Position numbers and translations under genes: made by a program
The notes under the pieces: generated by a model
What the model saw: only the letters and a program-made list of their open reading frames with translations
What the model was told of the DNA's origin: nothing
Databases searched by the model: none
From: a virus
IMG/VR virus record: IMGVR_UViG_3300024475_000024
Location: 1 to 28,105 of that record
DNA length: 28,105 bases
Direction: 5' to 3' (one strand)
Shown: one piece after another, positions 1 to 8,389 of the stretch
Numbering within the stretch: the stretch's first letter is position 1
Layout of the letters: each line of letters opens with the position of its first letter

Positions 1-915
1 AGCATTCAGTGTGCCTACAGATGTGTTGCCTAATGATGCAGCACCAGTAGTTGTAATAGTAGAACTGCCTGTGTCAATGTTACCAAAGCCACTAGTAATA
101 GAACCTGCGTTTAATGCACCTACAGTAACAAGATTAGGTATAGAATTAAGTGTTGATTCAAAGTAATTCTCAAAGTCAGTCATAGCAACTTGTTTCATTA
201 CAGTGCTATCATTTAGAATTAGTTTGTCAATTGAGTTAATAGTAACACCACTAGCAGATACATTTCCATCCAGAATATTTAACTCTGTTGTGGTGATTGT
301 TGCACCGTCTAGGATATTAATTTCTGATGCAGTAGCAGTTACCCCATCAAGAATGTTTAGTTCTGCAGTTGTAACGGTAGCACCATCAAGGATACCAAGT
401 TCTGTTTGGTCTACACTAGACAGGCCAATGTTAAGAGTAGTGCCAGCAGTAATACTACCAGACACATCTAATGTACCGTTAAGGTCTACAAGAGGTGCAG
501 CAATCTGTAGTTCTGTATCTGCTACAATATCTAGTTGACCATCAGCAGATGAATTGATGTACAAATCGGCATCACGGAACTGCACCTTCTTTGCAAGAAG
601 GAATGTAGTATCTTCATCAAAGCCATCAATGTATGCGTTACCATCAATGTATAGATTTTTAAACTGTGCGCCAACAGACCCCAAGTCAAGTGTGTTACTT
701 GTTAATGGAGTGATTTGTGTACTTGTTACGTTAAGATCACCGGCAGGTCCAATCTCAAGAACTCGTGCGCCACCGGCAGCAGTACCATCGTGAGTGTGTC
801 CTGTTGACGCACTAAACGCTGATTCGATTGCGTTGAACTCATCGTTAAAGTCATTAGCATTAATAATATTATTTGCTACAATATTATTAGCTGCTTGTCT
901 AGTATAACCTGCCAT
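1..915 (-). CDS. Tail fibre protein, N-terminal part (cut by window edge)
   Basis: Translating the minus strand from the ATG at 915 gives 305 residues open to the window edge, so the gene is incomplete at its C-terminus. It starts MAGYTRQAAN. Residues 171-222 hold four tandem copies of a roughly 14-residue unit of the form TELNILDGATVT, a repeat typical of fibre or appendage proteins of marine phages. Residues 75-120 (LDLGSVGAQFKNLYI and following) resemble the fibre-shaft segment that also occurs in the glycine-rich fibre at 11831-13960. It follows the hub gene by six bases, so it is probably co-transcribed with it and attached to the tail. The receptor-binding end is not visible. Fibre function is inferred from repeat type and position. 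Confidence 0.8.
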   Translation of the reverse strand, partial: MAGYTRQAANNIVANNIINANDFNDEFNAIESAFSASTGHTHDGTAAGGARVLEIGPAGDLNVTSTQITPLTSNTLDLGSVGAQFKNLYIDGNAYIDGFDEDTTFLLAKKVQFRDADLYINSSADGQLDIVADTELQIAAPLVDLNGTLDVSGSITAGTTLNIGLSSVDQTELGILDGATVTTAELNILDGVTATASEINILDGATITTTELNILDGNVSASGVTINSIDKLILNDSTVMKQVAMTDFENYFESTLNSIPNLVTVGALNAGSITSGFGNIDTGSSTITTTGAASLGNTSVGTLNA

Positions 916-921
916 AATGTT

Positions 922-2463
922 TTACCTTCTTCCGTTTACTGCATACTCTATTACAACAGCGTCCAATGAAAATGGTGGATTTACATCATTTGATGTTAAT
1001 GAAATAGATGCGTTGTATCCTGAACCAATAATCTGTGTCTCTAGAATATTATCCACGTTACCTGAACCATATGTAGCTGAACCATATACAGCAGTAGGCG
1101 AACCAAATCTAAAAAAGTTACTAGTATTATTTGCTAATGGGATTGCATTAGGTTGAATAACACCAGTATTAAATCTATCAAAGTCTAATACTAATTGAAA
1201 GTCTACTTCAACTGAACCTGTAGGGTCTGTATACAGGTGTGCCTTATAAAATGTCTTACGTAGTCTAGGGTCTTGAAAAGTTAAAAACGGACTATCAAAT
1301 ACTGCATTAATATTTTGACCATCAAAGCTACTACCTTGCTCTAGTCTATAAACATAGCCATCATCATTAGCAAAGTAAATACGTTCTTCGTCACCTACAT
1401 ACTCACTGAAACTTACACGAGCATTAATACCACGTGTTTCTGCCCAAGCAAACTGGCTTTCACCTATTTGTGCGCCTAGTATTCCAAGACTAGCTTGATC
1501 TGATACACCAGTAGAATATCCGCAGATTCTGTATTGACTTTTGTTTCTTACGATTAATGAACAAAATCCACTAACACTATTTACAAAAGAAGTTATCTGA
1601 GACTGAATAGACTTAGATAGAACAGCCAAGTTAAAGTCACCGATTCTATCAGTCGCAGCTAATGTACGTAAGCCATCTGGCCCCAGAAATATTACGTCAC
1701 CACCAACTTCTTGTACTGTATCTGGTTGAATAGCACCCAAATCTTCTGAGACAGAAACAAGAACAAAATCAGCAGCACTGAAACCTGATATTCTTTTAAT
1801 CTTAGTTTGACTAAAAATAATAAGCTGTTCACGAAATACTACTAAATCAGTAATAGTGTCTGCGATATTAATTACACCGCCGCCTAAAGCAACAGAAAAT
1901 TCATTGTCTTCATATGGAGCAGAGAAGAATAGGTTCTGTCCATTAGCAACAAACAAGTGATTAGCAAACGGTATTACAAAGTCACAACCAGTAAAGTCCC
2001 CACTTAAACCTGTAAGCTGTGTTAGGGTAGAAGCATTATCGTCAAAGATAAAAGGTTTACTTGCACCGTCTACGATAAATAGTTTTTCGTTGCCATCAAA
2101 ATCATACTTAGCAAAACGTACGATGTTAGAGCCACTAAGAGTAATGCCTGCACTAGAGTATGCAACATTATTTGTAATTTGTGTCCAGCCACTGCCTGAT
2201 GATCTGTATAATTCATTACCTCTAGCAGCATATATACGCCCATTATAATATGTAATGCCACGAATAATACCTGAACCTGCAAGTGCATTTGTATCGTGTT
2301 TTACGTAGCCTTGTATCTTTCTGTAACCACCTTCTACTGAGGGTTCAAAGTTACGTAATACTCTAGCACTACCGGGTTTGTTAATGCCTTGTTGTAAAGG
2401 ACTAAGGTTAGTAATAAGACCTTCACTAAACTCTATCGGATATGTAAGCCATGAATCAGGCAT
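922..2463 (-). CDS. Tail hub/nozzle protein (P22 gp10-like or T7 gp12-like)
   Basis: The product is 513 residues, close to the size of P22 gp10 (packaged-DNA stabilisation hub, about 470). Its layout is similar: an N-terminal segment with a conserved G-SARVLRNFEP stretch, then a beta-rich body with repeated hydrophobic strands (IRGITYYNGRIYAARGNELY, NEKLFIVDGASKPFIF, NHLFVANGQNLFF, LIIFSQTKIKRISG) that suggests a propeller. It probably forms part of the short tail that closes the portal channel. The adaptor-like gene lies just upstream, as in podovirus head-completion modules. The 61-base gap before it carries a promoter matching the capsid promoter, and AGGAAAT precedes the ATG. A T7 gp12-type nozzle is the main alternative. 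The family is inferred by pattern only. Confidence 0.65.
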   Translation of the reverse strand: MPDSWLTYPIEFSEGLITNLSPLQQGINKPGSARVLRNFEPSVEGGYRKIQGYVKHDTNALAGSGIIRGITYYNGRIYAARGNELYRSSGSGWTQITNNVAYSSAGITLSGSNIVRFAKYDFDGNEKLFIVDGASKPFIFDDNASTLTQLTGLSGDFTGCDFVIPFANHLFVANGQNLFFSAPYEDNEFSVALGGGVINIADTITDLVVFREQLIIFSQTKIKRISGFSAADFVLVSVSEDLGAIQPDTVQEVGGDVIFLGPDGLRTLAATDRIGDFNLAVLSKSIQSQITSFVNSVSGFCSLIVRNKSQYRICGYSTGVSDQASLGILGAQIGESQFAWAETRGINARVSFSEYVGDEERIYFANDDGYVYRLEQGSSFDGQNINAVFDSPFLTFQDPRLRKTFYKAHLYTDPTGSVEVDFQLVLDFDRFNTGVIQPNAIPLANNTSNFFRFGSPTAVYGSATYGSGNVDNILETQIIGSGYNASISLTSNDVNPPFSLDAVVIEYAVNGRR

Positions 2464-2479
2464 TCTCTTTATTTCCTAT

Positions 2480-2513
2480 ACTATAGTTTTACATATTTAA
2501 CTTGGTTTGTCAA
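2480..2513 (-). promoter_or_regulatory. Candidate promoter of the hub/fibre genes
   Basis: On the minus strand TTGACA (2508-2513) is followed after 16 bases by TAAAAC (2486-2491) and directly by TATAGT (2480-2485). The same arrangement precedes the capsid gene, including an 11-base match of the form GTAWAACTATA. A start site near 2479-2481 would give a leader of 16-18 bases that begins almost at the AGGAAAT ribosome site of the hub gene. It could be read by host sigma70 polymerase (TAAAAC as -10). A phage single-subunit polymerase is less likely but possible, because the ACTATAG ending resembles T7-type promoters. Confidence 0.65.
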
Positions 2514-2524
2514 GTCTTAAATGC

Positions 2525-3238
2525 TTACACCTTCACGATAAAGCTAGTCTGACCGCCTAATGCAGTAGAACGAACATAGTCGTAACGGTTAATAAGAACA
2601 GAACGCATGTTCTTAATACCTTCCTGAAACTTTTCTTTAGCAATTAAGGAGTCTTGCGAGTTACCCCTGAATAAGTAGGCATAGTGCATAGCACCGTCAG
2701 TGATAACATGCATAAACCTTTCAGGAATAGTCGGTACATCTGTAGCATTTAGTAGGTCAACAGGTATGCGGTAGTATTCATACACTACAGTATATGCTTT
2801 GTCTGGTGGTGGAACCATGCCATACTCTTCAGAGGGGGACTGGAACACGTACCGTGGCATAGTAGATGAAGTATTACTTACATCATACTCGTAGCCAATG
2901 TAATTATTAAGGTAGTCTTCATAAGCAATCACATTAAGTTTCTTAGTCGTATTACCTAGAGTAGTATCCTCTTTAATACGAAACGTGTTAAAGTTAATTA
3001 GCTTTGCATCATATGGAAAGGAGTACCTAGTAATATTAGGAGTTAGAATGTCTTCCTCTTCTACGTGATTGAAAGGCCAGTTGTATTCGTACTGGTTGAT
3101 ATCACGAATAGCAGCATTGACTGCATCTTTTGCTTGGTAATAAAAACCGGAGGCAGTACTAAAATTAGCAGATGTAAGTTCCACCTCATTCAGCCTACGA
3201 TTAACTTGGTTTACTAATCCTAAAAAATCATATGCCAT
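2525..3238 (-). CDS. Head-tail adaptor / tail tube protein A-like
   Basis: This 237-residue protein begins MAYDFLGLVNQVNRRLNEVEL. It has a mainly helical N-terminus, a central strand-rich part (TRYSFPYDAKLINFNTFRI, AYTVVYEYYRIPVDL) and a helical C-terminus. Size, composition and position directly upstream of the hub/nozzle gene fit the adaptor proteins that join portal to tail in short-tailed phages (T7 gp11 or P22 gp4 type). The start codon overlaps the stop of the preceding 107-residue gene by one base (TAATG), so the two are translationally coupled. A 61-base gap with a promoter follows it. I could not confirm family membership by search; order and size support the call. Confidence 0.55.
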   Translation of the reverse strand: MAYDFLGLVNQVNRRLNEVELTSANFSTASGFYYQAKDAVNAAIRDINQYEYNWPFNHVEEEDILTPNITRYSFPYDAKLINFNTFRIKEDTTLGNTTKKLNVIAYEDYLNNYIGYEYDVSNTSSTMPRYVFQSPSEEYGMVPPPDKAYTVVYEYYRIPVDLLNATDVPTIPERFMHVITDGAMHYAYLFRGNSQDSLIAKEKFQEGIKNMRSVLINRYDYVRSTALGGQTSFIVKV

Positions 3239-3561
3239 TACTTTTCTCTCACTTTAAGTTTGATGCTACGCTCTGCAATATTGCCTGTATTGTCAGAGAT
3301 TTGACAAAAGAGTGTATACTGTACATTATTTGTTCCATCAGCTAAGAAAATAGTAGCTGTCTTATTGTCACTACTAATAGTTTGTGCAGTACTACGTAGA
3401 GTATTGACTGTTCCAGTAGGAGAGATAACAGTTTTTATACCACTAGCATTATTAACAGACCATACAACACTACTAATAGTGCCTGCACCAAGAAACCTTG
3501 ACCAGTCTACACTATAATCTAGTACTTCATCTGGGTCTTTGTTAGGCCAACGAAAAGACAT
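3238..3561 (-). CDS. Small conserved phage structural protein
   Basis: The product is 107 residues and begins MSFRWPNKDPDEVLDYSVDW. The rest reads as alternating beta strands (ISSVVWSVNNASG, TATIFLADGTNNVQYTLFCQI, ERSIKLKVREK), the look of one immunoglobulin-like or fibre-attachment domain. Proteins with this opening recur in marine phages, as far as I recall, without a known function. It sits between the repeat protein at 3571-4695 and the adaptor gene and overlaps the adaptor start by one base. An AGGAG-type ribosome site lies before its ATG. A virion role is inferred from the neighbourhood. Confidence 0.7.
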   Translation of the reverse strand: MSFRWPNKDPDEVLDYSVDWSRFLGAGTISSVVWSVNNASGIKTVISPTGTVNTLRSTAQTISSDNKTATIFLADGTNNVQYTLFCQISDNTGNIAERSIKLKVREK

Positions 3562-3570
3562 TCTTCACTC

Positions 3571-4695
3571 CTATGCTGCAACTTTAACTGTGCGATCAAA
3601 TGTTGTTAAACTTCTTTCAATACTAATCTTACGTGCATCCACACTTACTATATTAGTTCTATCTGCAGAAGTAGTTCTACGCTCAATGTATACTGTTCTA
3701 GGTCTTGCATAATTATCTCGTTGCGCTGTGTAATTAAATGCACTAGAAGAAGCACGAACTGTTGCAATACCCGCAAGATTACTAAACACATTACGCACTA
3801 AATTAACCTGTACAAGAGTAGACGTTATTCCTTGTACATTAGCAGACCCCGTAGCAGTTAGTGACGAACTACTTGTAATACTTGCTGTGCCAGATATATT
3901 ACCAGCTATAGTTTTTACAGAAATTACAAATCCTGTAATACTTGCTACACCATTTACAGTACTTAAACCGCCGCCTACAAAACTACCCTGTGCTGGCGTT
4001 AATGTAGCACTGCCCGATATATTTGAAGTGACTGTTTTAATTACATCGGCATTACTTGTTGTGGTTGCAACACCTGCAACAGAAGATGACGCATTTGATA
4101 TAACAACAGGATTTGCTGTTATGTTAGCTAAACCCGTTACAGCAGCGGTTAATTCCTGTACTCTTACACTTGATGCTGTTACACTAGCTACACCAAATAT
4201 AATTGTTTCAGCATTGAGTAATCCAAAACCTGTAGCAGAAGACGTACCAAATGCAGTGACTGCAGCGGCACCAATACGTCTTGCTGTAGCTGTACCTGTT
4301 TGACTACCAGCACCGAATAGTGTCGCTTCAGCCGTAAATGAAACAGAAACGGTAGCTGTTGCATTACCTACACCCGTTACGGTAGCGGCTGAGTCTTTTA
4401 TTTTTACAGGTGTGGCTGATGCACTAGCTACACCTGTTACGTTAACAGTGGAGTCTTGTACTTTTATACTTGTTGCTGTGGCATTAGCTACGCCAGTTAC
4501 ACTTGTTTCAACAGTAAGTACGCCAGAACTTGTTGCTGTGGTAGTACCAGAACCTAGTACGTTTGCTTCAGCATCGATTACTTTTAAAACTGTAGCTGTT
4601 GCATTGCCAGAACCAGAAACACTCGCTGAAACACCAAAAGTTCCTTGCGGTAGTGAGGATATAGCAACTTCACTTATTGCTGCATATGATAGCAT
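3571..4695 (-). CDS. Repeat-rich fibre-like structural protein
   Basis: The 374-residue product is built almost entirely of imperfect 22-24-residue repeats with a core like VTGVANATAT followed by a hydrophobic segment (SIKVQDS, PVKIKDS, SSVRVQEL). I count roughly a dozen. Composition is dominated by Ala, Thr, Ser, Val and Gly, consistent with a beta-helical or beta-sandwich shaft. The last 50 residues differ: they carry repeated R-T-V-x-x-x-R-x-T-T-x-x-R patterns (TVYIERRTTSADRTNIV, ERSLTTFDRTVKVAA), also seen at C-termini of other marine phage virion proteins. The repeats are visible in DNA with a period of about 72 bases, so copy number could vary. The only strong ribosome site (AAGGA) is about 12 bases from the ATG. 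Exact role unknown. Confidence 0.7.
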   Translation of the reverse strand: MLSYAAISEVAISSLPQGTFGVSASVSGSGNATATVLKVIDAEANVLGSGTTTATSSGVLTVETSVTGVANATATSIKVQDSTVNVTGVASASATPVKIKDSAATVTGVGNATATVSVSFTAEATLFGAGSQTGTATARRIGAAAVTAFGTSSATGFGLLNAETIIFGVASVTASSVRVQELTAAVTGLANITANPVVISNASSSVAGVATTTSNADVIKTVTSNISGSATLTPAQGSFVGGGLSTVNGVASITGFVISVKTIAGNISGTASITSSSSLTATGSANVQGITSTLVQVNLVRNVFSNLAGIATVRASSSAFNYTAQRDNYARPRTVYIERRTTSADRTNIVSVDARKISIERSLTTFDRTVKVAA

Positions 4696-4740
4696 AACTG
4701 TTAACTGTCCTTTTTAAAAGCTACGTAAAGTTTTTAACTT

Positions 4741-4971
4741 TTACTGTGCAGCCTTCCCTGCGGCAATAGCTGCGTTAAGAGGAGACATATCTTCTGTTGT
4801 CCAAAAATCTTTAGTGACCATAATTTCTAAATGATCTACGTTACGTTGCAACACAGTTTCGTCATTAGCATAATCATCAGGCGCAGCGATAACGGCGTTG
4901 ATTAAGTTTACGCTATCCATACACGCACTGTAATGCTGTGCAATTTTTTCAGCAGTAGGTGTGTCAGTCAT
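4741..4971 (-). CDS. Small conserved phage protein
   Basis: The 76-residue, largely helical protein begins MTDTPTAEKIAQHYSACMDS and ends with the conserved-looking stretch HLEIMVTKDFWTTEDMSPLN. AAGGA lies upstream of the ATG, separated by a run of A. It sits in the tail/fibre block between the 101-residue protein at 4997-5302 and the repeat protein. Similar short proteins with the KDFWTTEDM-type ending occur in other phage structural regions, as far as I recall, and may be chaperones or minor virion proteins. No catalytic motif or membrane segment is seen. Function unknown. Confidence 0.65.
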   Translation of the reverse strand: MTDTPTAEKIAQHYSACMDSVNLINAVIAAPDDYANDETVLQRNVDHLEIMVTKDFWTTEDMSPLNAAIAAGKAAQ

Positions 4972-4996
4972 TTTTTTTCCTTAAAATTTAAACTTA

Positions 4997-5302
4997 TTAG
5001 CTCCAAGAATCAAACCAAGTAGATACTGCAGCGGTAACTTCATCAGTAGTCATGTCAACTAAGTCACCGTCACTGTTTTCTTTCTGCATAGCGTACCGAC
5101 CATGAATGTTAAGGACACGAGTGGTAAGCCCTGCTTTGTCTAGTACCGTTACTGTTTCTGGCACTTTGAACTCACGAGGTGCATCATTGGTCCAACCTAC
5201 CATAGTAAAGTTATCTGGATCATAATAGTATCCACCATCCTTTACCCATAGCGGTATGGTCATACCTTGTGGCCCTGCATCTAGTTTGTACTCAACAATC
5301 AT
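4997..5302 (-). CDS. Small uncharacterised phage protein
   Basis: This 101-residue soluble protein begins MIVEYKLDAGPQGMTIPLWV and is acidic and strand-rich in its first half (GGYYYDPDNFTMVGWTND), ending in a helix with ...AAVSTWFDSWS. It overlaps the end of the coiled-coil gene at 5292-6110 by 11 bases, indicating coupled translation. It lies within the appendage genes, so a virion-assembly role is possible. I recognise no domain. The start is supported by the overlap and by the absence of a better in-frame ATG. Confidence 0.6.
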   Translation of the reverse strand: MIVEYKLDAGPQGMTIPLWVKDGGYYYDPDNFTMVGWTNDAPREFKVPETVTVLDKAGLTTRVLNIHGRYAMQKENSDGDLVDMTTDEVTAAVSTWFDSWS

Positions 5303-6110
5303 CTTTGCTCTCCAGTTTTAACATGTAGTCTTTATTTACAAAGTCACTCTTACCAAATAAACGCTCTGCTGTTTTATCTACATTAGCACGATACTTATCT
5401 GCCATTTGGTCTAAGAAATCTTCTAAATGATTTGAGTGTAGCAAAACCCCCTTACCAATTTGTTCCGCTGAGTGTTGAACATAGCCAGAGACCTCTGTTA
5501 ATGCGACCTGTGGATGTACGCCATGCTGTTGTAGATATTCTATTGTAGCTGTCTGCGCACGACCACCATCAAGTAGGTTACGGTACATTAGTTCAAAGCC
5601 TCTACGAACATGATGCCGTTTTTCTTCAGCTTCAAAGGCTTCTTCGTCCCACTCATCAATCCCGTTTGCTGCTTTAATGTTATTGTACTGGTCAATGAGT
5701 GTGGCAACATCCTTAAACGAACCGTTAATTTTGTTTTCCATTGTAGATAAGCTTACACTTTTTTGACGATACTCAGCTTCTGCTACAGGGTCAACATTAC
5801 CTTCTAGTTCTTGCATCTCTTTAACAGTCTTAGCGTGGCTAACCTGCGCTTCTGCTAATGCCATCTTACGCTTTTCAATCTCTGCCATCACCTGACGCAT
5901 CATACGCATTGGTGACTGACCGTTAAGCATAGTCAATGTCATTAAACCTAACGTAGTTTGACTATTATTGCGGTCAAAGGCTCTAGTCTTTTCTTCTATT
6001 TCTGGAAGAAATTGATTCACCTTCGCTACAGCAGCACTGTTTATTTTATTTGCCGCTACTGTCGTAAGACTAAATGTTATGTTATCTTTTTTTATTATTT
6101 CTTGTCTCAT
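5292..6110 (-). CDS. Coiled-coil phage protein in the tail block
   Basis: The 272-residue product is predominantly helical and charged. Residues about 75-135 form a strong heptad-like region (MRQVMAEIEKRKMALAEAQVS and following, up to SLSTMENKINGSF). A second helical part covers residues 145-260. There is no signal peptide or membrane segment. The protein lies directly after the twin propeller genes (one base between it and the upstream stop) and overlaps the next gene by 11 bases. Coiled-coil proteins in this position could be internal virion, ejection or tail-assembly proteins; none of these is proven. It lacks the length of a tape measure. Confidence 0.6.
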   Translation of the reverse strand: MRQEIIKKDNITFSLTTVAANKINSAAVAKVNQFLPEIEEKTRAFDRNNSQTTLGLMTLTMLNGQSPMRMMRQVMAEIEKRKMALAEAQVSHAKTVKEMQELEGNVDPVAEAEYRQKSVSLSTMENKINGSFKDVATLIDQYNNIKAANGIDEWDEEAFEAEEKRHHVRRGFELMYRNLLDGGRAQTATIEYLQQHGVHPQVALTEVSGYVQHSAEQIGKGVLLHSNHLEDFLDQMADKYRANVDKTAERLFGKSDFVNKDYMLKLESKDDC

Positions 6111-6111
6111 A

Positions 6112-7089
6112 TCAATTTCCTGAACATGCAGACCCGTTTTGAGTTGCTTCTGCGGTAACAGCTAAGTTACCAAAATTTGTAGCATTTCCTGTGGTATCAA
6201 TAGTAATATATTGAAGTTTATTAGTGCCTGAAACATAATAACCACCACCAAAAACACCCCTAGTATCGTTAGCACAAGCTGACAAAGTAGTAGAACCTGT
6301 TACTAAGTCTCCAAAGTCTGTAGCATTACCCAGTGTTGCTATTGTAATATAATCTATAGTATTGGTGCTTCCAGCACCGCCACCAAAAACACCTCTAGAC
6401 CCGTTAGAACAAGCAGCTAATTGGTCTCTTGCTAAAGTAAGGTCTCCAAAGTCTGTAGCATTACCTGTAGTGGATATGGTAATGTAGTCAATAGTATTAG
6501 TAAGAACATGACCACTTGCAGCCCCACCACCAAATACACCTCTTGATGAACTTGAGCAACCAGCTAGGAAATATCTAGCTACTGTTAAGTCTCCAAAGTC
6601 TTGTGCATTGCCTGTTGATGCTATAGTAATATATTGCATGATATCACTTATTGAACTATTACCAGCAAATACACCTTTAATTCCGTCTGAACATGCACCA
6701 CTTCGTCTCATACTACTAGCGAAATCTCCAAAGTCTTGTGCATTACCTGTAGTTGCTATTGTTACATAATCAATAGATACGTCTGCAGGAGTACCAGCAC
6801 CGCCACCAAAAACACCTCTAGACCCATTAGAACAAGCGGCCCTATCATAGGTTAATACAACTAAATCTCCAAAGTCTGCAGCATTTCCTGTTGATGGTAT
6901 AGAAATATAATCAATATTATTTACTGTAGATATACTAGGCCATGTTCCTCTAGCCCTACCTATATCAAATAAACCTCTATCCCCACGGGGAGGTGGTGTG
7001 TTATCACCACCTACAGCAGTACCATTAAAGGTCACAGTTCCTGTGGCATTGCTGATATCGTTTGTTTGGTGATTAAAAGTTAGTGCCAT
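6112..7089 (-). CDS. Six-repeat beta-propeller-like appendage protein (copy B)
   Basis: The 325-residue protein starts with a short strand-rich anchor (MALTFNHQTNDISNATGTVT). Six repeats of about 45-55 residues follow. Each runs RGVFGGG, a variable loop, NTIDYITIATTGNATDFGDL, then a helix or loop ending ACSNG. Six such blades suggest a closed six-bladed propeller. The adjacent upstream gene at 7091-8053 has the same plan, so the pair arose by tandem duplication. The genes are one base apart. A role in host recognition or as a virion surface protein is inferred from the fibre neighbourhood. The RGVFGGG repeat occurs in other marine phages without known biochemistry. Confidence 0.7.
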   Translation of the reverse strand: MALTFNHQTNDISNATGTVTFNGTAVGGDNTPPPRGDRGLFDIGRARGTWPSISTVNNIDYISIPSTGNAADFGDLVVLTYDRAACSNGSRGVFGGGAGTPADVSIDYVTIATTGNAQDFGDFASSMRRSGACSDGIKGVFAGNSSISDIMQYITIASTGNAQDFGDLTVARYFLAGCSSSSRGVFGGGAASGHVLTNTIDYITISTTGNATDFGDLTLARDQLAACSNGSRGVFGGGAGSTNTIDYITIATLGNATDFGDLVTGSTTLSACANDTRGVFGGGYYVSGTNKLQYITIDTTGNATNFGNLAVTAEATQNGSACSGN

Positions 7090-7090
7090 A

Positions 7091-8053
7091 TTATGTTCCT
7101 GAACATGACCCCATACCTAGTTTACTAACTGTCAAATCGCCAAAGTCTGCGGCATTCCCTGTAATGTCTATAGTTACATACTGAATGACGTTAGTATATC
7201 CAGTTGTATAGCCACCAGCAAAAACACCTCTAACGCCACTAGAGCAAGCATCTGGCCCATAGTCAATGCCAGCGATAAGGTCTCCAAAATCAGTCGCATT
7301 ACCTGTTGTGTCTATGGTCACATAATCAATAACATTAGACGCACTTCCGCCGCCGAATAGTCCTCTAGTATTATTAGAGCAACTTGCTACATAGTGACGA
7401 GCAGTAGTTAAATTACCGAAATCTGCGGCGTTTCCAGTTGTGGCAATGGTTACATAGTCAATTACATCTTGAACAGCAGTACCCGTGTTACCTCCAGCAA
7501 ACAATCCCCTAACGCCACTAGAACAAGCAGACAATCCATCGCGGGCTACAGTTAAATCACCAAAATCTGTGGCATTACCTGTAGTGTCGATAGTTACATA
7601 GTCAATAACATTGCTTTGAATTCCTGCATTACCCGCACCAAATAAACCTCTTGTGTTAGAAGAACAAGAACCTAATTGTTGACGAGCAACAGTTAAGTCA
7701 CCAAAATCTGTACCATTACCTGTATTAGCAATGGTTATGTATTCAATGACGTTTTGAACACCACCAGCACTCCCTCCACCAAACAAACCTCTTGTGCCGT
7801 TTGAACACGCACCTACATTCAATTTACTAACCGTTAAATCTCCAAAGTCTGTGGCATTGCCTGTGTTGGCTATCGTAATGTAGTCAATGACGTTAGTGTT
7901 GCTAAAGTTTGCAAGCTGGCCTCCAGCAAATACGCCCCTGCTACCATAAAAGATAATTGGAGAGTTATCACCACCAACAGCCACACCGTTTATAGTAATA
8001 GTGCCTGTAAAATTGATAATATCATTCGTTTGATGATTTATGGTAAGAGACAT
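7091..8053 (-). CDS. Six-repeat beta-propeller-like appendage protein (copy A)
   Basis: The 320-residue product shares its anchor (SLTINHQTNDIINFTGTITI) and six-repeat body with the next gene at 6112-7089. Blades begin RGVFAGG, RGLFGGG, RGLFGAG, RGLFAGG, RGLFGGG and RGVFAGG, and each contains a NVIDYVTIDTTGNATDFGDL-type segment. The repeat ends at the very C-terminus, so there is no extra domain after the propeller. The loops between RG(V/L)FxGG and the IDYxTI strand vary most, both between blades and between the two paralogues, which would suit a binding surface. It lies after a 100-residue conserved gene and among fibres. The structural role is inferred. Confidence 0.7.
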   Translation of the reverse strand: MSLTINHQTNDIINFTGTITINGVAVGGDNSPIIFYGSRGVFAGGQLANFSNTNVIDYITIANTGNATDFGDLTVSKLNVGACSNGTRGLFGGGSAGGVQNVIEYITIANTGNGTDFGDLTVARQQLGSCSSNTRGLFGAGNAGIQSNVIDYVTIDTTGNATDFGDLTVARDGLSACSSGVRGLFAGGNTGTAVQDVIDYVTIATTGNAADFGNLTTARHYVASCSNNTRGLFGGGSASNVIDYVTIDTTGNATDFGDLIAGIDYGPDACSSGVRGVFAGGYTTGYTNVIQYVTIDITGNAADFGDLTVSKLGMGSCSGT

Positions 8054-8062
8054 ATACTACAC

Positions 8063-8365
8063 CTATACGGCTGTCGAGCCTGACATATCAGCTTGTGCCA
8101 TTACCCACGAATAGCATTTATCTAGAAAAGCATCGCCGCTTGATGCGTTGATATCGTCTAGGTTTGCGTGATAGCGTTTGAAATCTACCTCACGAGTGTC
8201 ATCGGTTGGTGATGCTGTGGCGTAAGCTGACAGGTCAATCATCACTTGAAACTTTGGGTCTCCACGTTGACGAGAGATTGCTGCCGTTACGATACGGTAG
8301 TATGCGTTGTTAAATGCAATGCCATATTGACTTGCACCTTCTGCGATATTATTTTGAATTGCCAT
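8063..8365 (-). CDS. Small conserved phage protein between fibre genes
   Basis: This 100-residue protein begins MAIQNNIAEGASQYGIAFNN and has an aromatic and acidic central part (KFQVMIDLSAYATASPTDD, REVDFKRYHANLDDI) with a helical end. AAGGAGC precedes the ATG. It sits between the 1139-residue fibre and the twin propeller genes, where fibre-assembly chaperones or small attachment proteins are common. I know of no defined family function. No membrane segment or enzyme motif is seen. Confidence 0.65.
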   Translation of the reverse strand: MAIQNNIAEGASQYGIAFNNAYYRIVTAAISRQRGDPKFQVMIDLSAYATASPTDDTREVDFKRYHANLDDINASSGDAFLDKCYSWVMAQADMSGSTAV

Positions 8366-8389
8366 TTTATTTTGCTCCTTTATTAAGCG

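Noticed and set aside
3887-4717. Plus-strand open frames opposite the repeat protein (and similar ones opposite fibre genes)
   Set aside because: They mirror the repetitive codon pattern of the real minus-strand genes, so they are shadows of repeat DNA.
4700-4740. AT-rich inverted repeat after the 4741-4971 gene as a terminator
   Set aside because: The stem needs a bulge, is almost all A-T and has no clear U-tail, so it cannot be separated from chance.
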